Source of the DNA: PWQG01 sp050486205
GTDB taxonomy: Bacteria > Pseudomonadota > Gammaproteobacteria > Pseudomonadales > Pseudohongiellaceae
Assembly: GCA_050486205.1 (NCBI GenBank)
Contig: JBJHCW010000009.1
Span: 67,180-131,179, forward strand
Length of the DNA stretch: 64,000 nucleotides
Direction: 5' to 3'
Part shown: one piece after another, positions 26,134 to 35,046 of the stretch
Numbering within the stretch: position 1 is the stretch's first letter
Layout: each line of letters starts with the position of its first letter
The notes under the pieces: model-generated
Database searches by the model: none
What the model was told of the DNA's origin: nothing
The model's input: only the letters and a program-made list of their open reading frames with translations
Position numbers and translations under genes: made by a program

Positions 26134-26827
26134 ATCGTCCGGCAAGCCGACTCAACAGTTCAGCGATTGGGAATATCGCAATATTGCCCTGGGCGCAGTC
26201 ACCCAGTGCGCTCTGCATGTGCATGAACTGGCCAGTACCGGTCGGGTGGATGCGCGTCAGCTTGAAACCTGCATGAACACCCTGATGGTGATGAACCCGG
26301 AGACCACGGCCGATGTCTACCCGCGGGTCAGCGCCTTTTCCCAGGGCCTGGATGTCTTGCAAAAAAGCTTCGACAGCAAGGGTTTGCGTGAACATCCTGA
26401 GGCAGCACGTTATATGCTTGGCATGCTGGTCCTGCAACAGCGACTGATGAAGCTGCCTCGTATGCAGGGCAGGATCGGCGCCACGCTCATGGATATCCAG
26501 GACCGTCGCCGCGCCGGCGAGCTGCAACCCTGGTCGGAACAGGAATTCATTGAACTGGGCCAGTTGTATCAGGAGACCCTGAGCAGCCTGACCTTTCGCA
26601 TTCACGTCTCCGGTAATCCGGAATACTTGCGCCAGCAGCACGTGGCGCATCAGATCAGGGGCCTGCTGCTTGCCGGCATCCGCTCCGCCGTTCTGTGGCA
26701 TCAGCTCGGTGGCCGTCGATGGCACCTGCTGTTCTACAAGAACCGGATCAAGGCCACGATCACCGATATACGCCGAAAACTGATGGCAATGAACACTGTG
26801 GATGCCAGCGCACCACGGGACCATTGA
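26114..26827 (+). CDS. hflD: high-frequency lysogenization protein HflD
   Basis: 237 residues, almost all helical. It is of HflD length and sits in the conserved mnmA-hflD-purB slot. HflD is a peripheral membrane protein that affects lambda CII in E. coli; its native role is unclear. The start chosen is the TTG at 26114, with a near-perfect GGAGGAG 7 bp upstream inside the mnmA end. The gene overlaps mnmA by 20 bp. A GTG at 26072 is possible but has no such site. Confidence 0.9.
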   Translation: MNTTSGESSGKPTQQFSDWEYRNIALGAVTQCALHVHELASTGRVDARQLETCMNTLMVMNPETTADVYPRVSAFSQGLDVLQKSFDSKGLREHPEAARYMLGMLVLQQRLMKLPRMQGRIGATLMDIQDRRRAGELQPWSEQEFIELGQLYQETLSSLTFRIHVSGNPEYLRQQHVAHQIRGLLLAGIRSAVLWHQLGGRRWHLLFYKNRIKATITDIRRKLMAMNTVDASAPRDH

Positions 26828-26869
26828 ACCCGGACCGCCACTAAAATTTACAAGGAAACCTGCCCCCTC

Positions 26870-28237
26870 ATGAGTATCAGCGCCCTCACCGCCATTTCAC
26901 CTGTTGATGGTCGTTACCGAAACAAGGTTGACGTTCTCGGCAACTATTTCAGCGAATACGCGCTTATCCGTTATCGGGTGATTGTTGAAATCCGGTGGTT
27001 GCAACAACTGGCTGCCCATGAACAGATTGATGAGGCGCCTGCCATCAGCAAGGCCGGCAATGCCCTGCTGGACAGCCTGATCGAGAATTTTTCCGAAGCA
27101 GATGCGCGCCGGGTCAAGGCTATTGAGTCGGAGACCAACCATGATGTGAAAGCGGTTGAATACTACATCAAGGAAAAGATAGCCGATCACCCGGACCTGG
27201 AAAAGCAGGTCGAGTTTGTGCACTTCGCCTGTACATCCGAAGACATCAACAACCTGGCCTACGCGCTGATGCTGCGCGACGGGCGTGACCTGGTGATGGT
27301 GCCAACCATGGAGCGGATCATTGAGCGCCTGACCGAACTGGCCACCGAACATGCCGATCAGGCCATGCTGTCACGCACACACGGTCAAAGCGCCTCGCCA
27401 ACCACGGTTGGCAAGGAGCTGGCCAATGTTGTGCATCGATTGCGCCGACAGTTGCGGCAGTTCTCCGATAACCCGGTGCTGGGGAAAATCAACGGCGCCG
27501 TTGGTAACTACAACGCCCATTTGAGCGCTTATCCGACAATCGACTGGCAGAGCAATGCCCGCCGTTTTGTCGAAAAGCTGGGCCTGGAATGGAACCCCTA
27601 CACAACCCAGATCGAACCTCATGACTATATTGCGGAAGTATTTGCGGCCCTGTGCCGCTTCAACACCGTGCTGATTGATCTGGACAGGGATATCTGGGGT
27701 TACATCTCCCTGGGTTACTTCAAACAGAAGACTGTGGCAGGCGAAGTGGGTTCTTCAACCATGCCACACAAGGTCAATCCCATCGATTTCGAGAACTCCG
27801 AGGGCAATCTGGGCATTGCCAATGCCATCATGCAGCATCTGGGTGAAAAACTGCCGATTTCCCGCTGGCAGCGTGACCTGACCGACTCCACGGTATTGCG
27901 CAATATCGGCGTCGGTTTTGCTCACAGTCTGATTGCCTATGAGGCTACACTCAAAGGGCTTGGCAAGCTGGAAATCAATGCCGAGCGTCTGGATGCCGAT
28001 CTTGAGCAGGCCTGGGAAGTGCTGGCCGAGCCGATCCAGACTGTCATGCGACGCTACGGTGTCGAAAAACCCTACGAAAAACTCAAGGCGCTGACCCGTG
28101 GCCAGAAGATCAACGCCGAACGTCTGCGTGAGTTCATCGACACTCTGGACATCCCGGCTGCCGAGCGTGAGCGCCTGAAAACCCTGACGCCACACAACTA
28201 TATTGGCAACGCCGTAGAGCAGGCCCGTGACATCTGA
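26870..28237 (+). CDS. purB: adenylosuccinate lyase
   Basis: 455 residues. The signature SSTMPHKVNPIDFENSEGN (with the flexible catalytic loop) and TSEDINNLAYAL are clear. The catalytic His is in SRTHGQSASPTTVGKE. It acts twice in purine synthesis, on SAICAR and on adenylosuccinate. An AAGGAA binding site lies 13 bp upstream. Its last bases overlap the GTG start of roxA. Confidence 0.98.
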   Translation: MSISALTAISPVDGRYRNKVDVLGNYFSEYALIRYRVIVEIRWLQQLAAHEQIDEAPAISKAGNALLDSLIENFSEADARRVKAIESETNHDVKAVEYYIKEKIADHPDLEKQVEFVHFACTSEDINNLAYALMLRDGRDLVMVPTMERIIERLTELATEHADQAMLSRTHGQSASPTTVGKELANVVHRLRRQLRQFSDNPVLGKINGAVGNYNAHLSAYPTIDWQSNARRFVEKLGLEWNPYTTQIEPHDYIAEVFAALCRFNTVLIDLDRDIWGYISLGYFKQKTVAGEVGSSTMPHKVNPIDFENSEGNLGIANAIMQHLGEKLPISRWQRDLTDSTVLRNIGVGFAHSLIAYEATLKGLGKLEINAERLDADLEQAWEVLAEPIQTVMRRYGVEKPYEKLKALTRGQKINAERLREFIDTLDIPAAERERLKTLTPHNYIGNAVEQARDI

Positions 28238-29459
28238 GCGCGCAGCCCCATCGCTGCCGGGCGGCATTCTGCCAGCTGATTTTCACCCGGAAACATTTCT
28301 GCGTGATTACTGGCAGAAGAAGCCGCTGCTGATCCGCGGTGGCGGCCTGCGTGATCCGTTGAGTCCTGAGGAGCTGGCCGGGCTGGCCTGCGAGGACTTT
28401 GTCGAATCGCGCCTGGTGCACTATCGGCCCGACGGGCCTGCCTGGCAGATGCTGCACGGCCCCTTTGAGGAAGCCGAATTTGCTGACTTGCCCAAGGACA
28501 ATTACACCTTGCTGGTGCAGGCCGTTGATCATTGGCATCCCGGTGTGCGTGCCCTGCTGGACAGCTTTGCTTTCATTCCGCACTGGCGCCTGGATGATGT
28601 GATGGTCAGTTATTCCACCCCGGGTGGCAACGTCGGGCCTCACTATGATCACTACGATGTGTTCCTGATTCAGGGACTGGGCCGCAAACAATGGCTGATC
28701 GGTGATGCCTGCGATGACAACACAGCGGTCGACAGCAGTAGCGGGCTGCGCCTTCTGACACATTTCCAGCCTCGCGAAACACTTGAACTGGCACCGGGAG
28801 ACATTCTGTACCTGCCTCCGGGCCTGGCGCATCACGGTATTGCGCTGGAAGCGGGAATGACCTACTCCATCGGATTCCGGGCGCCATCGGCCAGGGATGT
28901 ACTGACTGAACTTGGCCAGCACCTGGCCGGCCGGGTACCCGAACACATTCGTTATTGTGACCCGGCGGAGAGCTCCTCCGCCGGGATCGGCATGACCCGA
29001 CGCAACCGCGGTGAGATTCCCGATGCTGCCGCGGAAACGGTACGCAAGCTGTTTCTGGATCAGTGTCTGCAGGCGCTGGAAGACCCGCAGGCGATCCAGC
29101 GCTGGTTCGGGCAGCACATGACCCAGCCCCGCTATCCGGACATCATTGAACAGTTCGAGCACCATGACAGTGACGCTGCGCAGTTCAGGCAGCTGCTGCG
29201 GGCAGAGGGCATTCATCGTAACCCAGCCTCGCGATTCGCCTACTGCAGGCTTGAGCAGGGCCTGGCCCTGTTTGTGGATGGTCAGTCGGTCACCTGCCCT
29301 GGCGACTGGTTGCCCTTGTTGCAGGCGCTGTGCGCGCGCAGCCCGCAGCCGTTTTTGCTGCCGTCAGCATTCAGCAACAACAGTGATGCACAGGATCTGC
29401 TGCAGGCGCTGTATAATCAGGGTAGCCTCATTGACGCACATGAACTGGACAACTTATGA
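28227..29459 (+). CDS. roxA: ribosomal protein uL16 arginine 3-hydroxylase (JmjC type)
   Basis: 410 residues. The cupin core shows VGPHYDHYDVFLIQ, whose His-x-Asp binds iron, and GDILYLPPGLAHHGIALE with the third His ligand. A C-terminal winged-helix-like region follows. The YcfD/RoxA family hydroxylates an Arg of ribosomal protein L16 using Fe(II) and 2-oxoglutarate. A GTG start at 28227 preceded by GAGCAGG overlaps purB. A perfect 10-bp inverted repeat (28961-28985) sits inside the coding sequence. Confidence 0.93.
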   Translation: MTSERAAPSLPGGILPADFHPETFLRDYWQKKPLLIRGGGLRDPLSPEELAGLACEDFVESRLVHYRPDGPAWQMLHGPFEEAEFADLPKDNYTLLVQAVDHWHPGVRALLDSFAFIPHWRLDDVMVSYSTPGGNVGPHYDHYDVFLIQGLGRKQWLIGDACDDNTAVDSSSGLRLLTHFQPRETLELAPGDILYLPPGLAHHGIALEAGMTYSIGFRAPSARDVLTELGQHLAGRVPEHIRYCDPAESSSAGIGMTRRNRGEIPDAAAETVRKLFLDQCLQALEDPQAIQRWFGQHMTQPRYPDIIEQFEHHDSDAAQFRQLLRAEGIHRNPASRFAYCRLEQGLALFVDGQSVTCPGDWLPLLQALCARSPQPFLLPSAFSNNSDAQDLLQALYNQGSLIDAHELDNL

Positions 29460-30100
29460 GATCTGCTCCGCTACTGATCAGCGCACTGCTGGCCTGGTTC
29501 ACCGCCAGCCCGGCGCTTGCCCAGAACCAGGCCCAGACCGAAGACCCGGCTGACGGGCAGCGCCTTGTCATCGAGACCATCACCCTCGAACACCGGTCGC
29601 CAGACCGCATCCGTGAAGCCATTCGCCCGCAGCTGTTGCCCGGCGCCCGCATCGGACAGATTGGTGAGCATCTGATTGTGGCCACGTCCCGGGACAATCT
29701 TGCCCGCTTGCGGCCACAAATCGAGGCACTGGACCTGCCGCTTGTGCCGCTGCATATCAGTGTTGATTTTGGTTACGGGAACGAAGAACCAACGGCTGTC
29801 GAAACCCGAGTGGTCAACGAGGACGAACTGACCTGGTTTGATACCGGGGCACTGCGCCTGGGGCTGCGGGCCACGCTGCAGGGTAACCAGATACTGCTCG
29901 TATATACCCTGGCCGAATCTGTCGATCAGCGCCCGGAGCGACAGATCCTGTTGCACTCGGGTCAATGGCATGAACTGGAAAGCCTGTCCGAGTCCACCGG
30001 GCAACCACAACCCCTGAACCCGGTGGACTTTCTGTTGCCGCCCGAGGACACCGAATCCACAACCCAGCGCCTGGCCATCCGGATAGCACCCGCTGCGTGA
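29456..30100 (+). CDS. exported protein with secretin N-domain-like fold
   Basis: 214 residues. The signal peptide ends near PALAQN. The mature part begins with LVIETITLEHRSPDRIREAIRPQLLPG, followed by LIVATSRDNLARLRPQIEALD. This is the pattern of the short NolW/secretin N-domain in type II and type IV pilus secretins. No beta-barrel secretin domain follows, so it may be a stand-alone periplasmic domain. It is translationally coupled to roxA and pabB (4-bp overlaps on both sides). The function is unknown. Confidence 0.7.
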   Translation: MRSAPLLISALLAWFTASPALAQNQAQTEDPADGQRLVIETITLEHRSPDRIREAIRPQLLPGARIGQIGEHLIVATSRDNLARLRPQIEALDLPLVPLHISVDFGYGNEEPTAVETRVVNEDELTWFDTGALRLGLRATLQGNQILLVYTLAESVDQRPERQILLHSGQWHELESLSESTGQPQPLNPVDFLLPPEDTESTTQRLAIRIAPAA

Positions 30101-31515
30101 CCCTGGTGCCAGTAACTTCCGTTCAGCAACTCCCCTACCAACGAGACAGCGCCATGCTGATGCGTCAGCTGGCGTCGTTGCCCGGCGCGGTGTTTCTCGA
30201 CAGTGGTCTCGGCGCCCAGGACACGGCCCGCTTTGATATTCTCAGCGCATTGCCCACGCTGACCCTGAGTCAGTCCGGGGACCGTGTAACCTGTGAATTC
30301 GCCCCCCATATCCCGGCAACCCAAAGGTCTGATGTCACAGCAGGCCTGTCAGTGGACACGGACATATTCCAGGCTGTGCAACAGGCGCTGGAAATGCTCG
30401 ACGACCCCGAGGCGCGACAGGCCTTGCCCGATCTTCCCTTCACCGGTGGTGCCATAGGCTGCTTTGCTTACGGCGCACGTCGTGATCTGGTCACATTCCG
30501 TCAACGTGAAAGCACTTACTTCGCACCGGATGCGCTGGTTGGCATTTACCACTGGGCCATTGTGATTGATCATCTACAGCAGCGCAGCACCCTGTTCTTC
30601 ATGCCGCAGTGCCCGGAAACGCTGCGTCTTCAGGTAAGCGAGTGCCTGTCAACAGCTGCAGTGCCTGCCGATTTTGCGCTGACCTCGATGTTCGCTGCCA
30701 ACATGAGCAAGACAGACTACCGGCAGGCATTTGATCGTCTGAAGGCCCTGATCATGGCAGGTGACTGTTATCAGGCCAATCTTGCTCAGTCTTTCAGGGC
30801 AACATTTCGTGGCCAGCCCATTGCGGGCTACCTGGCCCTGCGTGCAGTCAGTCACAGTCCCTTCTCCGCCTATATGCAACTGCCAGACGGTGCGGTGCTG
30901 AGCCTGTCACCCGAGCGTTTTCTGCGCGTGCACAACGGCGAGGTTGTTACTCAGCCCATCAAGGGTACACGACCGCGAAGTGATGACCCGGTCCAGGACG
31001 AGCAGAACCGACTGGCACTGCTGCACAGTGAAAAGGATCGTGCCGAAAACCTGATGATTGTAGATCTGCTACGCAACGATCTGGGGCGGGTCTGCAGTAC
31101 CGGATCGGTCACAACCGAAGCTCTGTTCACTCTGCACAGTTTCACCAGTGTGCATCACCTGATCAGCACCGTGAAAGGCAGGCTGGCACCGGGTAATCCG
31201 GCCAGCGCAGTGCTCAGGTCCTGTTTCCCGGGCGGCTCGATAACAGGTGCACCAAAAATCAGGGCCATGCAGATTATCGAGTCGCTGGAGCCGGTGGCGC
31301 GATCGGTCTATTGTGGCAGCGTCGCCTGGCTGGGATTCAATGGGGATATGGACAGCAATATCAGTATCCGTACCTTGCTGTGTGACAGGGATCAGATAGT
31401 CTGCTGGGGCGGAGGCGGCATAGTGGCCGACTCGGATTGTGATCAGGAGTACCAGGAAAGCCTTGATAAAATATCACTACTGATCAATACTATGCAGAGC
31501 ACTTTTAACAAATGA
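30097..31515 (+). CDS. pabB: aminodeoxychorismate synthase component I
   Basis: 472 residues. The chorismate-binding core has QPIKGTRPRS (the PIKGT motif of PabB rather than the PIAGT of TrpE), DLLRNDLGRVC, FPGGSITGAPK and WGGGGIVADSD. It makes 4-amino-4-deoxychorismate for folate, using ammonia from PabA, which is not in this window. The start is a GTG at 30097 that overlaps the preceding stop. It is the last gene of the unit that begins with nudJ. Confidence 0.93.
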   Translation: MTLVPVTSVQQLPYQRDSAMLMRQLASLPGAVFLDSGLGAQDTARFDILSALPTLTLSQSGDRVTCEFAPHIPATQRSDVTAGLSVDTDIFQAVQQALEMLDDPEARQALPDLPFTGGAIGCFAYGARRDLVTFRQRESTYFAPDALVGIYHWAIVIDHLQQRSTLFFMPQCPETLRLQVSECLSTAAVPADFALTSMFAANMSKTDYRQAFDRLKALIMAGDCYQANLAQSFRATFRGQPIAGYLALRAVSHSPFSAYMQLPDGAVLSLSPERFLRVHNGEVVTQPIKGTRPRSDDPVQDEQNRLALLHSEKDRAENLMIVDLLRNDLGRVCSTGSVTTEALFTLHSFTSVHHLISTVKGRLAPGNPASAVLRSCFPGGSITGAPKIRAMQIIESLEPVARSVYCGSVAWLGFNGDMDSNISIRTLLCDRDQIVCWGGGGIVADSDCDQEYQESLDKISLLINTMQSTFNK

Positions 31516-31530
31516 CTTTACATTTGGCTA

Positions 31531-32148
31531 CTACAGTGTGAGCTCGCGCTGGCTGGCTTTGATGAACTCGGCGCGAAGTGCCTGGTAACTGTGCACTGCC
31601 GGGAACTGCGGGAACTCCGCAATGACGTTGTCAGGGGCCTTGAACAGGATGCCGGCATCGGCCTCGGTCAACATGCTGGTGTCATTGTAGGAGTCACCGG
31701 CGGCAATGACGCGATAGTTCAGGCCGTGGAAAGCGATGACACACTGCCGCTTCGGATCTTTCTGTCGAATTTTGTAGTCCACGATCATGCCCTTCTCGTC
31801 TGCCACCAGGCGGTGACAGAACAGAGTCGGAAAACCGAGCTGTCGCATCAGGGGCTGGGAGAATTCGTAGAAAGTGTCCGAGAGAATCACCACCTGGAAG
31901 CGTTCACGCAGCCAGTCGATAAAGTCCCGCGCGCCGTCCATCGGGCTCATCCCGGCGATGACCTGCTGGATATCGGGAAGACCCAGCCCATGTTCACGCA
32001 GCAATCGAAGACGTTGCTGCATCAGAACATCGTAATCGGGAATATCACGCGTGGTTGCCCGTAATTCATCGATGCCGGTCAGCTCGGCAAAATCAATCCA
32101 GATTTCGGGAACCAGCACCCCTTCAAGATCAAGACAGGCAACTTCCAA
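31531..32148 (-). CDS. thrH: phosphoserine phosphatase / homoserine phosphotransferase ThrH
   Basis: 205 residues from a TTG at 32148, preceded by GAGG 8 bp upstream. It is a HAD-family protein with DLEGVLVPEIW at residues 7-17 and the late motif AAGDSYNDTSML. The DLEG form of motif I and the 205-residue length are those of ThrH in pseudomonads. ThrH dephosphorylates phosphoserine and can transfer the phosphate to homoserine. That fits the presence of thrB in the same window. An upstream ATG at 32256 would add 36 unrelated residues. Confidence 0.93.
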   Translation of the reverse strand: MEVACLDLEGVLVPEIWIDFAELTGIDELRATTRDIPDYDVLMQQRLRLLREHGLGLPDIQQVIAGMSPMDGARDFIDWLRERFQVVILSDTFYEFSQPLMRQLGFPTLFCHRLVADEKGMIVDYKIRQKDPKRQCVIAFHGLNYRVIAAGDSYNDTSMLTEADAGILFKAPDNVIAEFPQFPAVHSYQALRAEFIKASQRELTL

Positions 32149-32279
32149 GACACACCTCAAGCGAGCAGAAAAAAGAAGCCGACAATTTACCCGCATGTCC
32201 GCAGCCTTGCAACCGCCAGGACATTGCAGCACCCTGCCCCTTGGCAAGCACGACAACGATGCCTAGAATGAGCCTCCCC

Positions 32280-33023
32280 ATGACACGCACCACAGGCCAG
32301 ACAATGTTTGACGATATCAACGAGACCAACATCCGGTTCCAGACCATGGAGCCCAAAGCCATGCTGAAGGAAATTCTCCAGGCATTTCCGGACGCAGCCA
32401 TTTCATTCAGTGGTGCCGAAGACGTGGCATTGGTGGTCATGGCCTGGAAACTGAACAGGGACATCCAGGTGTTCACGCTGGACACTGGCCGGCTGCACCC
32501 GGAAACCTACCGTTTCATCGAGCAGGTTCGGGAGCAGTACAATCTGAACCTGGAAATTCTCTATCCCGATGCAGAGCCACTGCAACAGATGGTGCAGAAA
32601 AAAGGCCTGTTCAGTTTCTACCAGGACGGTCACGGGGAATGCTGCGGTATTCGCAAGATCGAACCACTTCGCCGCAAGCTTGCTGACACCAGGGCATGGA
32701 TTACCGGTCAACGCAGGGATCAGAGCCCGACACGCGCCGAGGTCTCGCTGGCGCAGGTGGACAGGAATTTTTCAACGCCGGAAAACATCTTGCTCAAGTT
32801 CAATCCGTTTGCCAACTGGTCCTCGGCCGAGGTCTGGCAATACATCCGTCTGTTTGATGTGCCGTACAACCCATTACACGATCAGGGATTCGTCAGCATT
32901 GGTTGTGAGCCCTGCACGCGTCCGGTGGGTCCGAACCAGCACGAGCGCGAAGGTCGCTGGTGGTGGGAGGAAGCAACATTAAAAGAGTGCGGACTGCACC
33001 CTCAGGATAACAAGGAGCAGTAG
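32280..33023 (+). CDS. cysH: assimilatory adenylylsulfate reductase
   Basis: About 247 residues. A PP-loop-like SFSGAEDVALV, TLDTGRLHPETY and a C-terminal GCEPCTRPV are present. HGECCGIRK provides the Cys pair. The two Cys pairs together hold a 4Fe-4S cluster, which marks the protein as an APS rather than PAPS reductase, as in pseudomonads. It reduces activated sulfate to sulfite for cysteine synthesis. The start could be the ATG at 32280, 32268 or 32304. It is convergent with cysB, 11 bp apart. Confidence 0.94.
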   Translation: MTRTTGQTMFDDINETNIRFQTMEPKAMLKEILQAFPDAAISFSGAEDVALVVMAWKLNRDIQVFTLDTGRLHPETYRFIEQVREQYNLNLEILYPDAEPLQQMVQKKGLFSFYQDGHGECCGIRKIEPLRRKLADTRAWITGQRRDQSPTRAEVSLAQVDRNFSTPENILLKFNPFANWSSAEVWQYIRLFDVPYNPLHDQGFVSIGCEPCTRPVGPNQHEREGRWWWEEATLKECGLHPQDNKEQ

Positions 33024-33034
33024 CTGGTTCGGAG

Positions 33035-34018
33035 TCAGACGCGCGGATAATCCGGCAATACCATATTCTGGAACAGCACATCAACATCGCTCTGAGTCGG
33101 ACAGTCCAGCACCTGCTCCAGAACCGGCCGCGTCAGATGCCCCGCAAACATGGCAATGAAGTCGAGCATATAACCACGCAACAGCGAACCACGGCGAAAC
33201 GCAATGCGGGTGATGCTGTAGTCAAACAGGTGGCTGGCATCCATGGCATGAAGCCCCTGATCCTTTTCCGGGTCATAGGCCATTGCCGCCACTATGCCCA
33301 CACCCAGGCCCAGACGCACATAGGTCTTGATCACATCGGCGTCAGCGGCGGTGAATACAACACGTGGATTCAGCCCCCTGGCGCCAAAGGCCTCGTCCAG
33401 TTGAGAGCGGCCGGTAAACCCGAACACATAGGTGACCAGCGGCCATTCTGCAATATCCTCCAGACTCAGTGTGTTGATGTCCAGCAACGGATGACCGGCG
33501 GGTACAAGAATGGCACGGTTCCAGCGGTAACACGGCAGCAGGGTCAGTTCCGTGTGTTGCTCCACCGCCTCCGTGGCGATGGCCAGATCCACTGAGCCAC
33601 GGGCTGCCATTTCTGCGATCTGTGCCGGGGTACCCTGCTGCATATGCAGGGCAACCTCGGGATAGCGCTCAATGAAACGGCGAATCACCGGTGGCAATAC
33701 GTAACGACTCTGGGTATGGGTTGTGGCAATACGCAGGCTGCCACGATGCTGACTGGCCTGCTCGCGCGCCAGGGCGTGAATGTTTTCCGATTGCTGCAGG
33801 ATCCCCGCGGCCATGGCCACGATGCGTTTACCGGCATCTGTCAGCCCTGTGAGCTGTTTGCCACGGCGCACAAAAATCGCCAGCCCCAGCTCCTCTTCCA
33901 GTGCCAGTATCTGCTTGCTTATACCGGGTTGTGCTGTGTGCAGTTGTCGGGCAGCTTCGGAGATACTGAAGCCATTACGGCTGACCTCATGGATATAACG
34001 CAGTTGCTGCAGTTTCAC
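33035..34018 (-). CDS. cysB: LysR-family regulator CysB
   Basis: 327 residues. The helix-turn-helix (SISEAARQLHTAQPGISKQI, residues 18-37) and the effector domain (TTHTQSRYVLPPVI) match CysB. It activates sulfate assimilation genes in response to N-acetylserine. It lies convergent to cysH and overlaps the upstream 5'-nucleotidase by 4 bp. Confidence 0.93.
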   Translation of the reverse strand: MKLQQLRYIHEVSRNGFSISEAARQLHTAQPGISKQILALEEELGLAIFVRRGKQLTGLTDAGKRIVAMAAGILQQSENIHALAREQASQHRGSLRIATTHTQSRYVLPPVIRRFIERYPEVALHMQQGTPAQIAEMAARGSVDLAIATEAVEQHTELTLLPCYRWNRAILVPAGHPLLDINTLSLEDIAEWPLVTYVFGFTGRSQLDEAFGARGLNPRVVFTAADADVIKTYVRLGLGVGIVAAMAYDPEKDQGLHAMDASHLFDYSITRIAFRRGSLLRGYMLDFIAMFAGHLTRPVLEQVLDCPTQSDVDVLFQNMVLPDYPRV

Positions 34019-34974
34019 GCCTTGTCCGCTTCCGGCAGGTTGGCCACACCATGCGGTACGTGACCGGTGGCCACGAGATTACGTGCCGATTCACAGTGCC
34101 CTTGCTGATCATCAAAAAACACATCGGCCCCGAAGGCCTTGAGGAAGGGGCCTTTTTCCATGCCGCCCAAAAACAGTGACTCGTCAATACGGATATTCCA
34201 GGCCCGCAGCGTTCGAACAACGCGCTCGTGTGCCGGCGCTGACCGGGCGGTGACCAGACAGGTGCGAATTGGCGCCTCACCGGGGCCGAATTCCATCTGC
34301 AGCTGCTGCAGAGCGGCAAGAAAGGGCTTGAACGGACCACCGGACAGTGGTTGATTGGCGGACAGTTTTTCGCTGCGCGCGAAGGCTTCCAGCCCGCTGC
34401 TTTTGTAAATACGTTCTGCTTCGTCGGAAAACAGCACCGCGTCGCCGTCAAAGGCAAATTTCAGCAATTCATCGTCGTTACGGGTTGTGTTGCTCGACGG
34501 CAAAATGGTCGCGGCGGCTATGCCTGATTCAAGCGCCTGGCGCACGTCCATGCCGTCGGTGGAGAGAAACAGATGACTGTTGAATGGCGAGATATAGCGA
34601 TAGGGGCTGTCCCCGCCACAGAAAGCCGCGCGTGTGATATCCAGGCCATAATGTTCAATGGAGTTGAATACACGCAGGCCTGTGTCCGCGCTGTTGCGCG
34701 ACAACAGGATAACCTCCACCCTCTGGGTAGCCATCTGTGCGTTGAGATTCAGGAATTTTTTTACCAGCCCAAATGCAACACCAGGCGCCAGGGGTTCGTC
34801 TTCGTGATCTATCTGGTACTGCTGGTAGGCCTCGAGCCCCTGGTTTTCATAGACCGAGTGGCTGGCATCAAGATCAAACAGCGCTCGCGAGGAAATGGCA
34901 ATGACCAGCCTGTCCCGGGCCCGCTCAATAGTAGCACTGCCTGTCTGGCTCGATTTACCGGATTGTGCTGTCAT
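34015..34974 (-). CDS. cytosolic-type 5'-nucleotidase
   Basis: 319 residues with a HAD-like arrangement of the PF06189 family. It starts with LVIAISSRALFDLDASH, then VILLSRNSADTGLRVFNSIEHYGLDITRAAFCGG, FAFDGDAVLFSDE and a late GADVFFDDQ. These are the phosphate-transfer aspartates of a family that hydrolyses nucleoside monophosphates. It is translationally coupled to cysB downstream, a pairing I cannot explain from function. Confidence 0.88.
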   Translation of the reverse strand: MTAQSGKSSQTGSATIERARDRLVIAISSRALFDLDASHSVYENQGLEAYQQYQIDHEDEPLAPGVAFGLVKKFLNLNAQMATQRVEVILLSRNSADTGLRVFNSIEHYGLDITRAAFCGGDSPYRYISPFNSHLFLSTDGMDVRQALESGIAAATILPSSNTTRNDDELLKFAFDGDAVLFSDEAERIYKSSGLEAFARSEKLSANQPLSGGPFKPFLAALQQLQMEFGPGEAPIRTCLVTARSAPAHERVVRTLRAWNIRIDESLFLGGMEKGPFLKAFGADVFFDDQQGHCESARNLVATGHVPHGVANLPEADKA

Positions 34975-35046
34975 CGTCTCTCCACTGGCATTTCACGGCG
35001 CTGCGGTTAAAATGCTACGCCTCGGACATTCTAACGTATTGTGGCC

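Noticed and set aside
28134..29216. Minus-strand open frame opposite purB/roxA
   Set aside because: The plus strand has clear JmjC hydroxylase motifs; the antisense frame looks random.
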